From NCBI GenBank assembly GCA_963693365.1, contig CAVNZM010000001.1, positions 15,624,001 to 15,688,000 on the forward strand: a stretch of DNA of 64,000 nt, in the 5' to 3' direction. The DNA is from Amoebidium appalachense. Its lineage: Eukaryota > Ichthyosporea. A program made the translations under genes and the position numbers. Shown piece after piece: positions 52,331 through 63,965 of the stretch (positions are counted from its first letter, which is position 1; the number at the start of each line of letters is the position of its first letter). The notes under the pieces are model-generated. The model ran no database searches. It saw nothing but the letters and a program-made list of their open reading frames with translations, and was not told where the DNA came from.

Positions 52331-52529
52331 GGCGTGGCTCAGATCGAGAAAGCCGCGCAAAGACAAATATGGCTAAGCGAGGTTTAGGAATGTTGATAGG
52401 GTGCATTTGATTGGGCTCTCGGGCTTCTTACGCCCCATATATGGTGTGCAATAAACGTGCAAAGTGGTTGTGATTGGTCAAAGATTCTGATTGGTTGACC
52501 GAACCCTGCTGGGGCAAATCTGGATTGAA

Positions 52530-53049
52530 CGCCCGCTGCGGCTGAGCCTTCTGTTCACGAGAGTTTGTCGTGAAAACCCTAAACAAAAAATACAGCACAT
52601 ACAGGGTATAAAAATGCTACCTATAAAAAGCCCTATGAATTAATATTATGATAAGTCGTACAATGTGCCATCGCATTCCTCCGCATAATGCTTCGTGGAG
52701 CCGTCCTGCAGTGGATCGATTGGCCAGGGTGTGAAATTTGTGTTTCAGGTCTGTGTTTCTCTACGCTTGCTGCTCTAATGGCTATTGTTACTGTAGGACC
52801 ACAGGGGGTAGTTTCTTGTGTATAATAAGTCGTTGCTAAGACCACTGGCTGAAAAAATAAATGGACCCAACCATACAGATTTTTTTTCCCGGATTTGAGG
52901 GGGTTTTTTGGGCCAGCTAGCCTGGATCAAGTGGTTCGGCCGCGGCGCCAGGCCCGGAGCTCGAGCTCTAGATCATGTGCATATTAATACGCAAACTGTA
53001 CAGCACTGATCCGACCTGAATCGATAAATGCTCCAACCAGAGTACTGTA
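52530..53049. other. Intergenic, no gene; cluster of six-base palindromes
   Basis: Unique sequence. At 52937-52972 several six-base restriction-type palindromes are packed together (CGGCCG, CCGCGG, GGCGCC, GAGCTC, CTCGAG, TCTAGA). Confidence 0.4.
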
Positions 53050-53068
53050 TGACGTCATCATATAAAAA
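53050..53068 (+). promoter_or_regulatory. CRE plus TATA: orphan + strand promoter
   Basis: TGACGTCA (53050-53057) followed after three bases by TATAAAAA (53061-53068). Downstream on the + strand only short frames are found before the antisense transposase, so the gene it served, if any, is not recognisable. Confidence 0.5.
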
Positions 53069-53226
53069 CGCCTGGCGCAGGGTCAGTTTTGCACGTGTTA
53101 CTCTCTTTTTCTCACCATTTTACCCTAACGTGACAGGGAACAAGCACATCACAAAAAAACCGTAGAAAAATTCTTGGCGGGGTAGTGGCTTAGTAAGTAA
53201 TGGTAGGCATTCAACGATTTTGAGCT

Positions 53227-53463
53227 TCAATTTACGGAGAACTTTGTAGTGTTTGCGCACCCCATGACTACAATAATTTCTCGGAATGCTTGTTGGTATG
53301 GCTTATTTTGCACTTTACGGGTTCTGGCACCGGGAGGCCATAGGCCTGAGCCAAGAAAAACGTCAAACTTGTTACAAATGCGTGCCAAAGATGCATACTT
53401 TAAACGTTCACGTTGTTGCTTTTGCACCACAGGTGCATTTTTTCGTTTGAGAAACATTGACAT
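53227..53463 (-). CDS. Hypothetical basic small protein downstream of the transposase (low support)
   Basis: ATG-initiated frame of 78 residues, rich in Lys/Arg (FLKRKNAPVVQKQQRERLK), 175 bases downstream of the transposase stop on the same strand. No domain is recognised. It could be part of the piggyBac element or a chance frame. Confidence 0.2.
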   Translation of the reverse strand: MSMFLKRKNAPVVQKQQRERLKYASLARICNKFDVFLGSGLWPPGARTRKVQNKPYQQAFREIIVVMGCANTTKFSVN

Positions 53464-53637
53464 CAGCTTTCAAATTCGTTTTTTTCGGTACACACACTTC
53501 AAATAACCCTTTTAGCATCTAGTTACCACAAACAGTTTCGAAGAAACGAATAAAAACCAAACAAATCACCCCTAATCCGAAAACGACAAATGAGTGTTGC
53601 GCAATGTACAGAAACTGACCAGTGGGCAGAAGGTACT

Positions 53638-55672
53638 TTAACGTGTAGTGTTTCTGCGTGATCGTACCGGGCCTGTGTTTGTGTTGACTTGGGTGCGTGT
53701 GCGTGGAGGAACACCATGTGTGATGTGGTTTTCGAAGCATGCACGTGTTTGATCATTGCAGAGAAACACATTACACTTGATGCAGTAGGTATGTGTCTGG
53801 TGGCGTTCCCCTTTGTTCCTAAAGCAGAGAACGCATCTACCTTTTCTTTCTTTTCTGGCACGCTGGTGTCCGTGTAGAGCATGGGGGGCAGGAGCAGCAG
53901 GGGGAAGGGGGTATTCTAGTGCAGGCAGGTGGGGGTTGCATATGAGTGCTTCTGCTAGCTCACGCCTTGTGTCCATGCTCGTGTTTGTGGATTTGCCAAA
54001 GTATCTGTATGCAAAGTGTACGTTTGCTACTACAAACCCCAGAAGCCCCCCAAAGGTGCGGAGTTGGTGACGTTTAGTGCCCAAGGCTTCGTCCACAGAG
54101 CCGTTTAACATTCGTGTTTTGTTGAATATATCGGCCATGTTGTAGTTTTCGAAGTATTCTTCGACTGCTTTCGGTTGGGGGACGTCATTTCCGTTTCGTG
54201 ATTTTTCTCGGTTGACCCGGCTGAGTACTTGAACATGAGGTGATCACTTTCATACTGTAGTTCTTGTTTCTCCATAACACCGCAACGAGGTCTACTCCGT
54301 CCACACTGCACACTGCCTCCGACCATACACCACGTCCTTCCTCACATAGAAGGTCCAACATGTTGAGGGGAAAGTCTCTGGTTGCGGTTTTGACATTGAA
54401 AAGTGCGTAGAATCCGATTTTGTACACTTCCCTTGTCCCGGTTACTGACCCAAACCAGCTGTCTCCGACGATCGTTCTGGGGTTACGGTGGGTGGGGTTG
54501 GCCCTTGGGGTTAGAAGACGCAAGGTGGTGCCTGTTCCAGCTCCCAACTGTCGGTACGGTTTGCTTGCCATCCTAAGCTTCCCCTCGTTCATTTCGAAGT
54601 TAATGAGTATGTTGGTTACACAGTCGTGTAGAGTTTTTATTTCTTGACCGAGAGGGTGGGGTTTTCGTTTTATATAGATTTGGCACGGAAGGTTGCAATG
54701 ATAGCTGGCAAAGATGGCCTCGTCTTCGCATAATTCATCCCCGGGCTCGATAGAGCAACGGCACCGACTCTGCAGTGCTTCCATGAAACCGCGTGTGTCT
54801 TTCAGTGGATCATCCTCCGGATATTGAGTGATGTCGGTGACGGTAAAGCAGGCACGGATGTTTTCGAACCGGTGTTCGGTCATGAAGCGGGCAAAGTCGT
54901 GTACGGGAAATATGTGGCTTGGGTTCTCTGCTGCCGACGTCCAGTAGTTCGATCTCGAGCCGGGTTCGAATGTTCCAGCCATGTAAATCCACATACCCAA
55001 CCACCTAAGTAGCTCACCCGGGGTTAAGTCAACCCAATTTTTGTAACGTGCACGACCTACTTCGTTTGTGAGTGGAATGACTGCTGTGAAGAGATACTCC
55101 ATAGGCATGAAGTGTTCAAACAAACACAGAACACTCTTGCGCTTGTTTAGTGCTAGTGGAATGGTTGGTTTTCTGCGTGGGCCTGTTCTTTTGTCAAGTA
55201 CTTGCTCATCTGGAATGGTCCATTGCAAGGTGCACGTGGGGTCGGTGGGGGTAGGTAACTCTACTTGTTCATCTACAAGTTCTATCTCATCTTCATTCTC
55301 ACTGTCTGTGACAGGAATCTCTACTTGTTGGATGTCTCCATCTGGATCTTCGTCACTATCACTCTCTAGCTCGCTACTTGTGTGTTCACTGTCTTCTTCA
55401 TCTATTAAAGTTAGCTGATGGCGCAGAACTACTTCTGTGGTACCGTCAAAATCAAACTTTACTTTCCATTCACTGCCTTCGTTTGTCTTGCATCGTTTCA
55501 CTACTGTGCCAACCAGTATTTGTGTGTCCCAACTCAGGCCGAACTTCTTGTAAGACCAACGTGTGGTGTCATCTGTGAAATCTTCCCCCTGAACCCCGTC
55601 AAATATGTATGCAAAACAACAGACACGAGCTCCAGAATAAAGTGACTCTATTGGGTCTAATGTTTTGGCCAT
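53638..55672 (-). pseudogene. piggyBac-family transposase (DDE_Tnp_1_7) with C-terminal Cys-rich domain, frameshifted
   Basis: ATG at 55672. Residues 1-160 are an acidic N-terminal region with an SH3-like stretch (VGTVVKRC, WKVKFDFDGT). The DDE domain begins near LFEHFMPMEYLFTAVIP (185-200); catalytic candidates are D317 (CEDEAIF) and D404 (VGDSWFGS). The GR usually following the first Asp motif is replaced by ASYHC. Frame 1 ends at 54185 after LWRNKNYSMKVITS; the +1 frame, open from about 54243, continues with VPQPKAVEEYF, NMADIFNKTRM (third Asp region) and a CVLC...CIKC...H zinc domain to the stop at 53638. A single-base indel between 54185 and 54243 therefore splits one transposase. I did not find the expected TTAA-flanked terminal repeats. 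Cut-and-paste transposition is the family role; this copy is probably inactive unless the indel is an assembly error. Confidence 0.78.
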
Positions 55673-56160
55673 GTTGGGCGCTCATCTTTCACATGAAACC
55701 CATGGCTTGTTGTGTTCGCGGACTCAGCAAGTTTCGTCCGTTTGATCATGAATCATGTTGTTGTCGAGCATGAATTCAAAAACTTGCAACAGCGTCGGCA
55801 ACCAATAAAAGCTAGGGAAGGCCTTGTTAGTTACCGTACCAAAGACAAAAAAGGTGTAAACTTATGTTTTCTTACTGGCTGTACAAAAAAAAGCGGGCTC
55901 CTGGGCCCCAATAGCTCGCGGTATCCTTCCGAAACAAGCATTCCTAAAGTACTGCGGTCAGAGTACTTATGGCCGCTAAGTTCTCCGATCAGAGTACATT
56001 TCGGATGCATCAGTACGTAGGGGGATCTAACATCATTAGTGCCATGGTGCTAGACAGGATGGCCCCGAGAAAGGCTTATTGTGCACAACAGCAGTATTTA
56101 TGCTAAGTAATAGTTGGCAAGCACACTTTTGAGGGTAATTGGGTAGCTACGTGGCCACTG
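55673..56160. other. Intergenic, flank of the piggyBac element
   Basis: Unique sequence with CCAATAAAAG (55801) and a short inverted repeat AAGTACT...AGTACTT (55947-55968). No gene seen. Confidence 0.4.
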
Positions 56161-56179
56161 TATACACCACACGGCCAGG

Positions 56180-56229
<50 letters not shown>

Positions 56230-56368
56230 CGGAATGGGATGCGGCCTGCCGGCGAGATATTTCGGATGCGGGAAACTTGTGACCTGAAGCACTGGTCGGC
56301 ATCATGGCCCCCCCCGGCCGCGGAGGTTGGGGAGGAGGGGGTTTGGGGGAGGGGGAGTGTGAAGGAAA

Positions 56369-56413
<45 letters not shown>

Positions 56414-57299
56414 TGATACAGGTATTTTTTTTTTCTTTTGACTGGTAAATTCAAGGTGATATGATATGTTCAATTTATGTCCTGATCTCTACAGGTCATC
56501 CAGAGGCAGTTTGTTGTTCACTAAGGGAATGAATAGCAAAATCATTTTTAAGCATTATGTATAACGTGTCCCATCATCTTCATATTAACACAACAGTGAC
56601 TTCTACTCGGATACCCCCCCCCCCCCCCCCCCCCCCCCCCCCGCCCTCCCTGCCTCCCATACCACCCTTTAACTCCTCCGCCCTCTTCCCCCCCCCCTCC
56701 CCCCCCCCCTCTTCTCCCCTTGTCCTGTTTAGTTAGCTTTCGAAATCCTATTTCATATGGGGTATAGTGTGATATAGAATGTGTTCTACTGGAGGTGCAC
56801 GACTTGTGATTCAACATGTATGTGATTAATTCAAGCCCTGAATCCCCCCTCCCCCCCCCCCCCCCCCCCTCTCCCTTAGACTGACTCCAACTCGGCCTCC
56901 CCGACAACCTTTCCACTCACCAGGTTCTTTCATTTGATTAATCGACATCTCCAATATATATAATACTGTATCCCTCGACGTGCCAATGTGCTAGTACTGC
57001 ATGTATCTGGGCTTAGGTTTACCACACCTTGCTACAGCCACCCCCCCCCCCCCCCCCCCCTCCCCCCCTCTCGGACCCCCTCCCTAGCCCAAGTCAAATG
57101 CTCTCTCTCTCTCTTCCTCCCGCCCTTCCCCTCTCTCTTTCCCCCTCCTTCTCCCTCCCCCTCCCCGCCTCACGCCCCCCCCCTCCCCCCCCCCCCCCCC
57201 CCCCCCCCGGCCCTCTCTTTTCTCTTTCTTTCTCTCTCCCTCGCTCCTTCCCTCCCTCTCTCCCTCTCTCCCTCTCTCCCTCTCTCCCTCTCCCTCTCT

Positions 57300-57397
<98 letters not shown>

Positions 57398-57441
57398 CCC
57401 CCCCCCCTCTCTCCTGCTCTCTCTCTCTCTCTCTCTCTCCC

Positions 57442-57499
<58 letters not shown>

Positions 57500-58297
57500 T
57501 ACGACGCCTCTCTGCCTACATCTCTCTCTCGGAGCTCTCTCTCTCCTCCCCCTCCCCCCTCCCTCCCCCAGCCCCCAACCACCCCTGAAACGCTAGCTAG
57601 GCAGTGTTATTATTCAGTAATCACTGGTGTTGCTTTGCCAAGTCGAATAACAACCAAGCCGATTCCGTGCCCCCCCCCCCCCCCCCCCCCCCCTCCACAC
57701 ATATCCCTCACTCCCTCCCCCTCTCCCCCTCAAGCTCCTGGCCTTGAAATCCATTAATACCCCTCCTCCTTCAGCCTCTGCTTTCATTACCTGATTGATT
57801 TAGTACCAGATATCGTTATTAGGGCTCGTACCGATGTCATAGTGATCGTATTCTAAATTGATTGTTCAGAAATGATAGGCAGACAAAGCCCTAACACAGA
57901 AACGACTGTGTGTATGAACAGTTACTGTGTTTGTGTGCGTGTGTGCGTGATCGCGCGCATGCGCCAAAGTATAGAGCAGGGGGGAAGGCAGAGGAGAGGA
58001 AGGAAAGACGGGGGGTGGAGGGGGCAAGAGGGGAGGAGGTGAGGGGGGAGAGGCGAAGGGGGTGGGAGGAGGAAGGGGGGGGAAGTGGGGAGGGGGCGGG
58101 GAGAGAAGAGGAGGGGATGAGGGAGGAGAGGGAGGAGGGAAAGAGGGGCGGAGACAGGGGGAAGGGGGGGGGGGTTGGGGTGGGGAGGGTGGGGAGAATG
58201 GGGAATTTGAGGAGACGGGGGAAAAGAGAAGGGGAAGGGGAGGGGGGAGTGAGGAGGGAGAAGAGGGCGGGGCGAAGGAGGGGATGGTGGGGGGTGT

Positions 58298-58332
<35 letters not shown>

Positions 58333-58333
58333 A

Positions 58334-58375
<42 letters not shown>
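56180..58375. repeat. Homopolymer, (CT)n and (GGA)n field
   Basis: G runs 56183-56229 (47) and 56371-56412 (42); C runs 56613-56642, 57041-57061, 57188-57208 and 57671-57693; (CT)n 57308-57358, 57362-57394 and 57448-57496; GGA/GGGA-rich 57980-58300; G runs 58301-58331 and 58333-58373. No gene; 56420-56560 and 57750-57950 are short unique islands. Confidence 0.88.
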
Positions 58376-58799
58376 AACCGGTCTATTGGTAATGCTTGTG
58401 CGCAGCAGGGGGTAAAACTATGTTGCCGGATAGTTTTGTAAAGTTAAAGCGTAACCTCCCCCACACGGCACATGCCCCCATCCGTCTTCCCACCGGATTC
58501 CCCACCTTCCCCCTTCTGCCCCTTCCCCCTTCTTGCTCTATGCTCACAAGCAAAAACAAACGTGCACACGTTCATGCCATTACACAGACATCGGGGTGTT
58601 TTTTTTTCCAGTTTCATGATGTGCATACTCGTGTGCCGTCACAGATAGGACGAGCAGCAGCACGCACTACGTGCAGAACACACACCGAATATTGGCGCAC
58701 TGGTGGCTTAGGCGTGGTGCATAAAGCACCTGTCTGCCAACACATTTTTAATAAAAAAACAACAGTTTATCATGTGGGTAGCTCAAATTTTACTCCCCC

Positions 58800-58832
<33 letters not shown>

Positions 58833-59663
58833 AAACATACACACACCCTCTTCTTCGATCCCCTTTCTTCATCCAAGAACCCCCCCCCCCCCCGTCTCCC
58901 CCCTCCCCCCCCCCCCCCTCCCTCCGATATTATCTCCCCGTCCCCTTTCTTCTTCTTCCGCTTCCAGTAAGACTCCGCTTACCACAAATTTTCGGTTCTT
59001 TTTTCACCTCACCTTCCTTCCTTCCTTCCTTCCTTACTGATCCATGAAACCTAAACACTTCACCCGAAAAAAAACCATCGCACAGATATCGATAGAGTCT
59101 GACACACTCTTTTAGCTGATCAAGTTACTCACTGTCAACATCTTTTCAGCCACTCCTTTTTGCACAGTTAGTCAACAAACACTCATTTGCTGTATCATTC
59201 ATTGATTATTGCATCAGATGCACTGCATCTGACAAAAAAAAAGAAACCTCCAAAAATCCACCCCACCCGCACATTGCTACAGAGGCGGGCCAAAATACGA
59301 ACATCAAAGTGCACAATCATTAAATCATCACCAAACATTAAATGCCGGTAGAGTGAGGTTTTGAAGTGCTTTCAAACATACGAAATAATCTGACAGTAAC
59401 TAAAGTAAAATAGGTAAGCAAGCTTTGTGGTGACACAGTACAAAATTGCAACATAACCTATTAAACAATCAAAAAAGTCATGACAGCGCCTGAAAAAAGA
59501 TTCTTGAAGCACATTATGCTTCCTGCGGAAACACATGTGCAGTTGCCCTCATCCTAAAACTTATGGCTGCAAGACCGCAAGCTGGCAATTCTACGATATG
59601 AAGATCGATTGTTGCCCTTCAAAAAAAAAAAAAAAAAAAAAAAAAAAGGAAAAGGCTGCTGCG

Positions 59664-59705
<42 letters not shown>

Positions 59706-59830
59706 GTGACAACACACGTGCTGTGTGTGTGTGTACGTATGTGTGGGTGGGTGGTTGGGTTGGGTTGGGAGGAGGGGGGGGGGGGGGAGGGGGGAGGAGG
59801 AGGGGGGGGGGGGGGGGGGGGGGAGAGGGG
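58376..59830. other. Intergenic, no gene recognised
   Basis: Unique sequence with C runs (58795-58816, 58881-58893), CTTC repeats (58981-59036), an A run (59622-59647) and G runs (59669-59703, 59802-59823). A + strand TATA-like TATAAAAG at 59835-59842 precedes only a 17-codon frame. Confidence 0.4.
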
Positions 59831-59985
59831 AATGTATAAAAGCCCTAATAAGGCCTTTCTAACGCAAACATAACCTTTGCAAACCCCTTCTGTTCTTTTA
59901 AAACTCTTACGAATGCATCAGGAAAACACCAAACATTGCAACTTTTTCCGAGTACAGTCTACATAATTTCTACACCGCAGACATC

Positions 59986-60393
59986 TCACCCCATCGACGC
60001 CATGTTGAGTTGATGCAACAGACGCACAGCACTCCGCGGCCGCGTCACGAGACTCTCCTTGCTCGCGTCGTGGCCCAGGCACAACACATCCTCCCCGTCG
60101 CACACGTGCGCGTCACACAACACGTTGTGGCACGCACACAGCCGCGATGCAATCCCGTCAATGTCACGCTCGAGCTCCTTGAAGGTGTGTGCTGTAACTG
60201 TAGGGGGGAGGGTGGTGATAGTGTGTCTCAAATGGTCGTCTTGGTAGCCATGGGGTGGGAGGGTGTGGCCGTGCCCAGGAAAAACCCCCGTGGAGTAAAG
60301 TCTGGAGGGGAGGCGGAGGAGAATCGGTGCGGCCGCCCCACGAATGGCAGATGACAGAACGGGGTTGATGGTTCTCAGAGGAACGAGAAACAT
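59986..60393 (-). CDS. Hypothetical protein with mitochondrial-type N-terminus
   Basis: ATG at 60393, 135 codons to TGA at 59986. The first 35 residues are basic and hydrophobic without acidic residues (MFLVPLRTINPVLSSAI, then RLPSRLYSTG), a plausible mitochondrial presequence. The body has clustered Cys and His (CACHNVLCDAHVCDGEDVLC), suggesting metal binding, but I recognise no family. A TATA box is at 60637-60644. The stop region reads ATGGG|GTGAGATG, a good splice donor; a second frame past it continues with CLRCRNYVDC, so the annotated C-terminus is uncertain. Confidence 0.4.
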   Translation of the reverse strand: MFLVPLRTINPVLSSAIRGAAAPILLRLPSRLYSTGVFPGHGHTLPPHGYQDDHLRHTITTLPPTVTAHTFKELERDIDGIASRLCACHNVLCDAHVCDGEDVLCLGHDASKESLVTRPRSAVRLLHQLNMASMG

Positions 60394-60636
60394 TTTTTTT
60401 TTCCCTCGCTGTTTTCTTTTTTTTTTTTTTTTTTTTTTTTTGTTCTCTTGCACGCTCACGGAAAAGTAGGAACATTTAGTATGAGAAAGTTTGGGATATC
60501 GAATGACAAGAGACCACTGTGTTTTTGGTCTTTCTTTTTCGGTTTGTTGCTAAACCTTCGATGGTTGATTTCGCACCTGTTCTTTCCCCTTTTTGTTTTG
60601 GCCAAATAAACTGGCATGCTTATCATCACGCCGGTG

Positions 60637-60644
60637 CTTATATA
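60637..60644 (-). promoter_or_regulatory. TATA box upstream of the hypothetical gene
   Basis: GGTATATAAGC on the minus strand, about 245 bases before the ATG at 60393. The intervening region contains an A run and one other short frame starting just after the box. Confidence 0.4.
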
Positions 60645-60779
60645 CCTTCCATATCCTCCCCCGCTATCACCATCAGCTGGCACGTGTACTACTGTTCGCA
60701 GGAGTACAGGTTGCGGGCACGCGTGTTCTGGGAAAGTAAACAAACGGAGGCAGTCTCTCTAAACCTCTTCCCCTAAAGC

Positions 60780-63200
60780 TCTAAGGGGGCTTTTCTCATT
60801 TTCAAATTTCTAAAACTACTACGGGAGTCGGAGTCTCTGAGCCAGTGAGTCTGTTACATACCTGTAGCTTACGTTTTACTTTTAAAATAGAAGAATTTCT
60901 GCTTTTATATAGAACATAGCACCATGATTCTTTTATATGAATACTGGATAATTCGGATTCTGAAACTCATTCTGCAATTTCATCACATGCCACCCCCGAG
61001 CTGGTACCGTGCGAAGATCTATGGCTCATGAGCCGCGGAATTCTGATCAGTTCACATGTTTGATTGGCCAGATCATGGATTTCGCGGGAAGCAGTGGGAA
61101 ACTGATGGTTTATTAAAATTTCAACACTCCGACCCTTTGCCCTCCCTTTGTAGGTCGAGCTCACTCTAGGTGTGCAAAGAGTATTCTAGATGCTCCTTTC
61201 ATGAGCACCTGATGTGGATACGTGGGGCACAATGGTCAACACGAATCCTTCCCCCAGCTCCCCCGCAGCTCTCCCCCGCCCCCCGCCTCCCCCGCCTTGC
61301 CAGCCCCATGGCCCTCCCACGCCTCCGCTGCCTCCCCCGCCCAATCATGTCCCCCCTCCCCCCCCACCCTACCCCCCCCCCCCCACTCCCCCCTAACCTC
61401 CCCTACCCTCCCCTCTTCCTCCCTCCGTAAGCCGTGTGCCACACGGGGTGTGATACACAGGACAGCAATATATTTGCACATACACAAGCACACTTCAATA
61501 CAAAGGTGGTCCGAAATACCGTCGAGATCTAGCAAGGCTGTAAACTATTGTTGGCAGATGGGCAGAGAAAGAGGTCTGGGTGTGTGCGTCCATGCATGTG
61601 GGTGAGGGCTGGGAGGAAGGAGGGTAGGGGGAGAGCCCGAGAGCACGGTACTTTTCGGTTCAATCGGATGCACGGGTTTTCTTTCTATCATGGATTTCGA
61701 ATTCGATCGGAGGGAATCATTTGTGAAAAGGGCTGGGTGCGGTCCGCCAGACTGGCCGGCCCGAGGGAAGGGTGGGTGGAAGTTTGGAGGGCAGCACCCA
61801 GAAGGGAAGGGAGAGAGGAGGGAGGAGGGGGGGGGGGGGGTCCGAGGGGGCACCTTTTATCATCAAAACCCTAGCTAGTGGTGGTTCGGATCTCCCCCTC
61901 CCCCCCCCCCCCCCCCCCCCCCCCCCCCGCCACGCGTCCCCCCCTCTGCCAGCCTGCCTGGCCCCCACCTGACCCCGCCCCCACCCCTCACCCCCATGAA
62001 CACCACAACATGGCACACCCTCCCCCTCCCGCAGGACACACCAACCGCCCAACCAGGTGCTTCCTCCCATTACTCTTACCCCCTCCCCCCTCCCCTCCCC
62101 CCTCCTCCCCCCCCCCCCCCCCCCGGTCCCCTCTCTTCAACGCCCAGCAGACCATAGGGGTTGTGGCCACTCCTCCCTCTTCGGAGATTTCCCATCCTCT
62201 CCCATCCCCTACCCCCACACCCATACTCAGCTTCATTCTGCCCCCCTCCCCTCTCCCCGGCACTCTCTTCGGCCCGCAGCTCTCTCCCGAGCAACTCACA
62301 AAGCTCTCGGCCCCTTCCCTCCAACCAACAACAATGGCAGCTTCTCATCTTGCTCACCCTTTGCGTGTGTATGTATGTTTTGCAGGGCATGACATGTGCT
62401 GTGCTAGCGTGTCTACACATAATAATAGTGTGTGTTTGTGTGTGCGTGTGTGCCTGTGTGCGTGCGTGCGCGTGCGTGTGTGCTTGGCACTGCATGTATG
62501 TGTGTGCATGCCTTTGTGTGTGTCTCTGCATGCTCATTTGTGTGTGCGTGTGCGCAGTTTATGTGTGCATGTGCGCCTGCACTTCTATGTGATTGCATAC
62601 CTCCGTTGGTGTATACATATGATATATATCTGCAGGAGCATTGTCTGCATTGTGTTGTTTGGGCGAATGTCGTGGTTGACGTGTGCAAATATTGTATACG
62701 CATGTTTTTCTCAGTGTACATGTGTGTGTGTGGAGAATTCTGAGTATGTGTGTGTGCGTCTGTGTGTGCAGTCTCTGTATCTCTCTCTCTCTCTGTGTGT
62801 GTTTATGTGTGTCGCTGTTTGCAAGTGTGTACTTGTGTGTGCGTGGGCATATGTGTGCGTGTACACGTGTGTGTGCGTGTGTGTCAGTATGCGTGTGTGC
62901 ATGTGTTTGCGTGCCGCACGGTGCCACGTGCGCGTGCGTGTGTCGAGAAGTGCGTGCGCGCGTGTGTGCGTGCGTGTTTGCCTGCGTGTGTGTGTCTGTG
63001 CGTCTGTGTGTGAGTGTATAGGTCTGTGTGTGTGTCTGTCTGTGCGTGTGTGCACGTGCACGTGCGTGTGCATGTGTGTGCATGTTTTTTTATATATGAT
63101 TCATCAGGCCATAGGTACGGTGTGCACATGTGTTCAAGTTGCGAATGTTTCTGTGGTGTGCTAATTAGTTAGTGTTTGCATGTCTCTGCCTGGGGCACGC
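60780..63200. other. Intergenic: C-rich tracts and GT/GC dinucleotide field, no clear gene
   Basis: 60780-61200 is unique. 61250-62280 is C-rich with Pro-rich frames and runs at 61905-61928 and 62107-62124. 62420-63070 is mixed GT/GC/CA dinucleotide sequence. A stretch near 62270-62345 is less repetitive but has no recognisable domain. Confidence 0.5.
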
Positions 63201-63695
63201 ACACACGTGTTTGCGGCGTGCGTGTGTATGCATGCGCATGTGCCACAATGTGACAATGGAAAATGATGGGACTGATATACAGACTGGACTTGACTTTCGT
63301 GCATACGTTCGTAATTACATGCCCGCAATTCCCATGCCACCCTGATCACAATGCCATTGTTACCCTTGCATCAGTAACTTTACTGGTAGCAATTTCTCTT
63401 TGCTGTAAGCCTCGGCCTATGTGTCTTGCTGCTAGGGTAGCTGTACATGCATGTTGGTAAGTAGTTCCATCGTGCGGCACAGTTGGCAATCACCACAACG
63501 AAGCCTCGCACCAGGTGCACGTGATAAAATGCTCACCGGTGCGCACCGCTGCGGCATTCAACTTGACTCAAGAATCTCTTAGATCCAATACAATAGACAT
63601 TTCTGATTGGATAGATACTCGCGGGCAATATTACAGAATCAGCCACTGGCCCACTCACTCTCGACGAATCGGTGCGTACATCGCGGGTGCCAAAG

Positions 63696-63703
63696 TATAA
63701 AAT
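63696..63703 (+). promoter_or_regulatory. TATA box near the right edge
   Basis: TATAAAAT preceded by GATTGG at 63606. It points rightward, so the gene it serves starts at the edge of the window. Confidence 0.5.
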
Positions 63704-63839
63704 CCGACGAGGCAGATGCACAGTTTCAGACGACGTCGTTTCGGAATCGGACTTGCTTTGGCAAGTTCACACAACTACTTTTACAGAAACTATACAGCGC
63801 AACCTACTAATATAACTTACACCTTAATATAGTACTTAC

Positions 63840-63965
63840 ATGTCCAGTATTACAGAGTTTAATAGTGGTCTGCCACTCTATTGTACCCAAATCCAGTTCG
63901 TTCCCAATCATTTACATGCGTGCTGTTGTACAGCTGAAAAACACGAAGAAACACAAGCCAAGTAG
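63840..63965 (+). CDS. Possible short first frame after the edge promoter (low support)
   Basis: First ATG after the TATA box at 63696 opens 41 codons (MSSITEFNSGLPLYCTQIQF then Cys/His-rich) ending in TAG. No domain is recognised; it may be an upstream frame or the start of a spliced gene beyond the window. Confidence 0.2.
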   Translation: MSSITEFNSGLPLYCTQIQFVPNHLHACCCTAEKHEETQAK

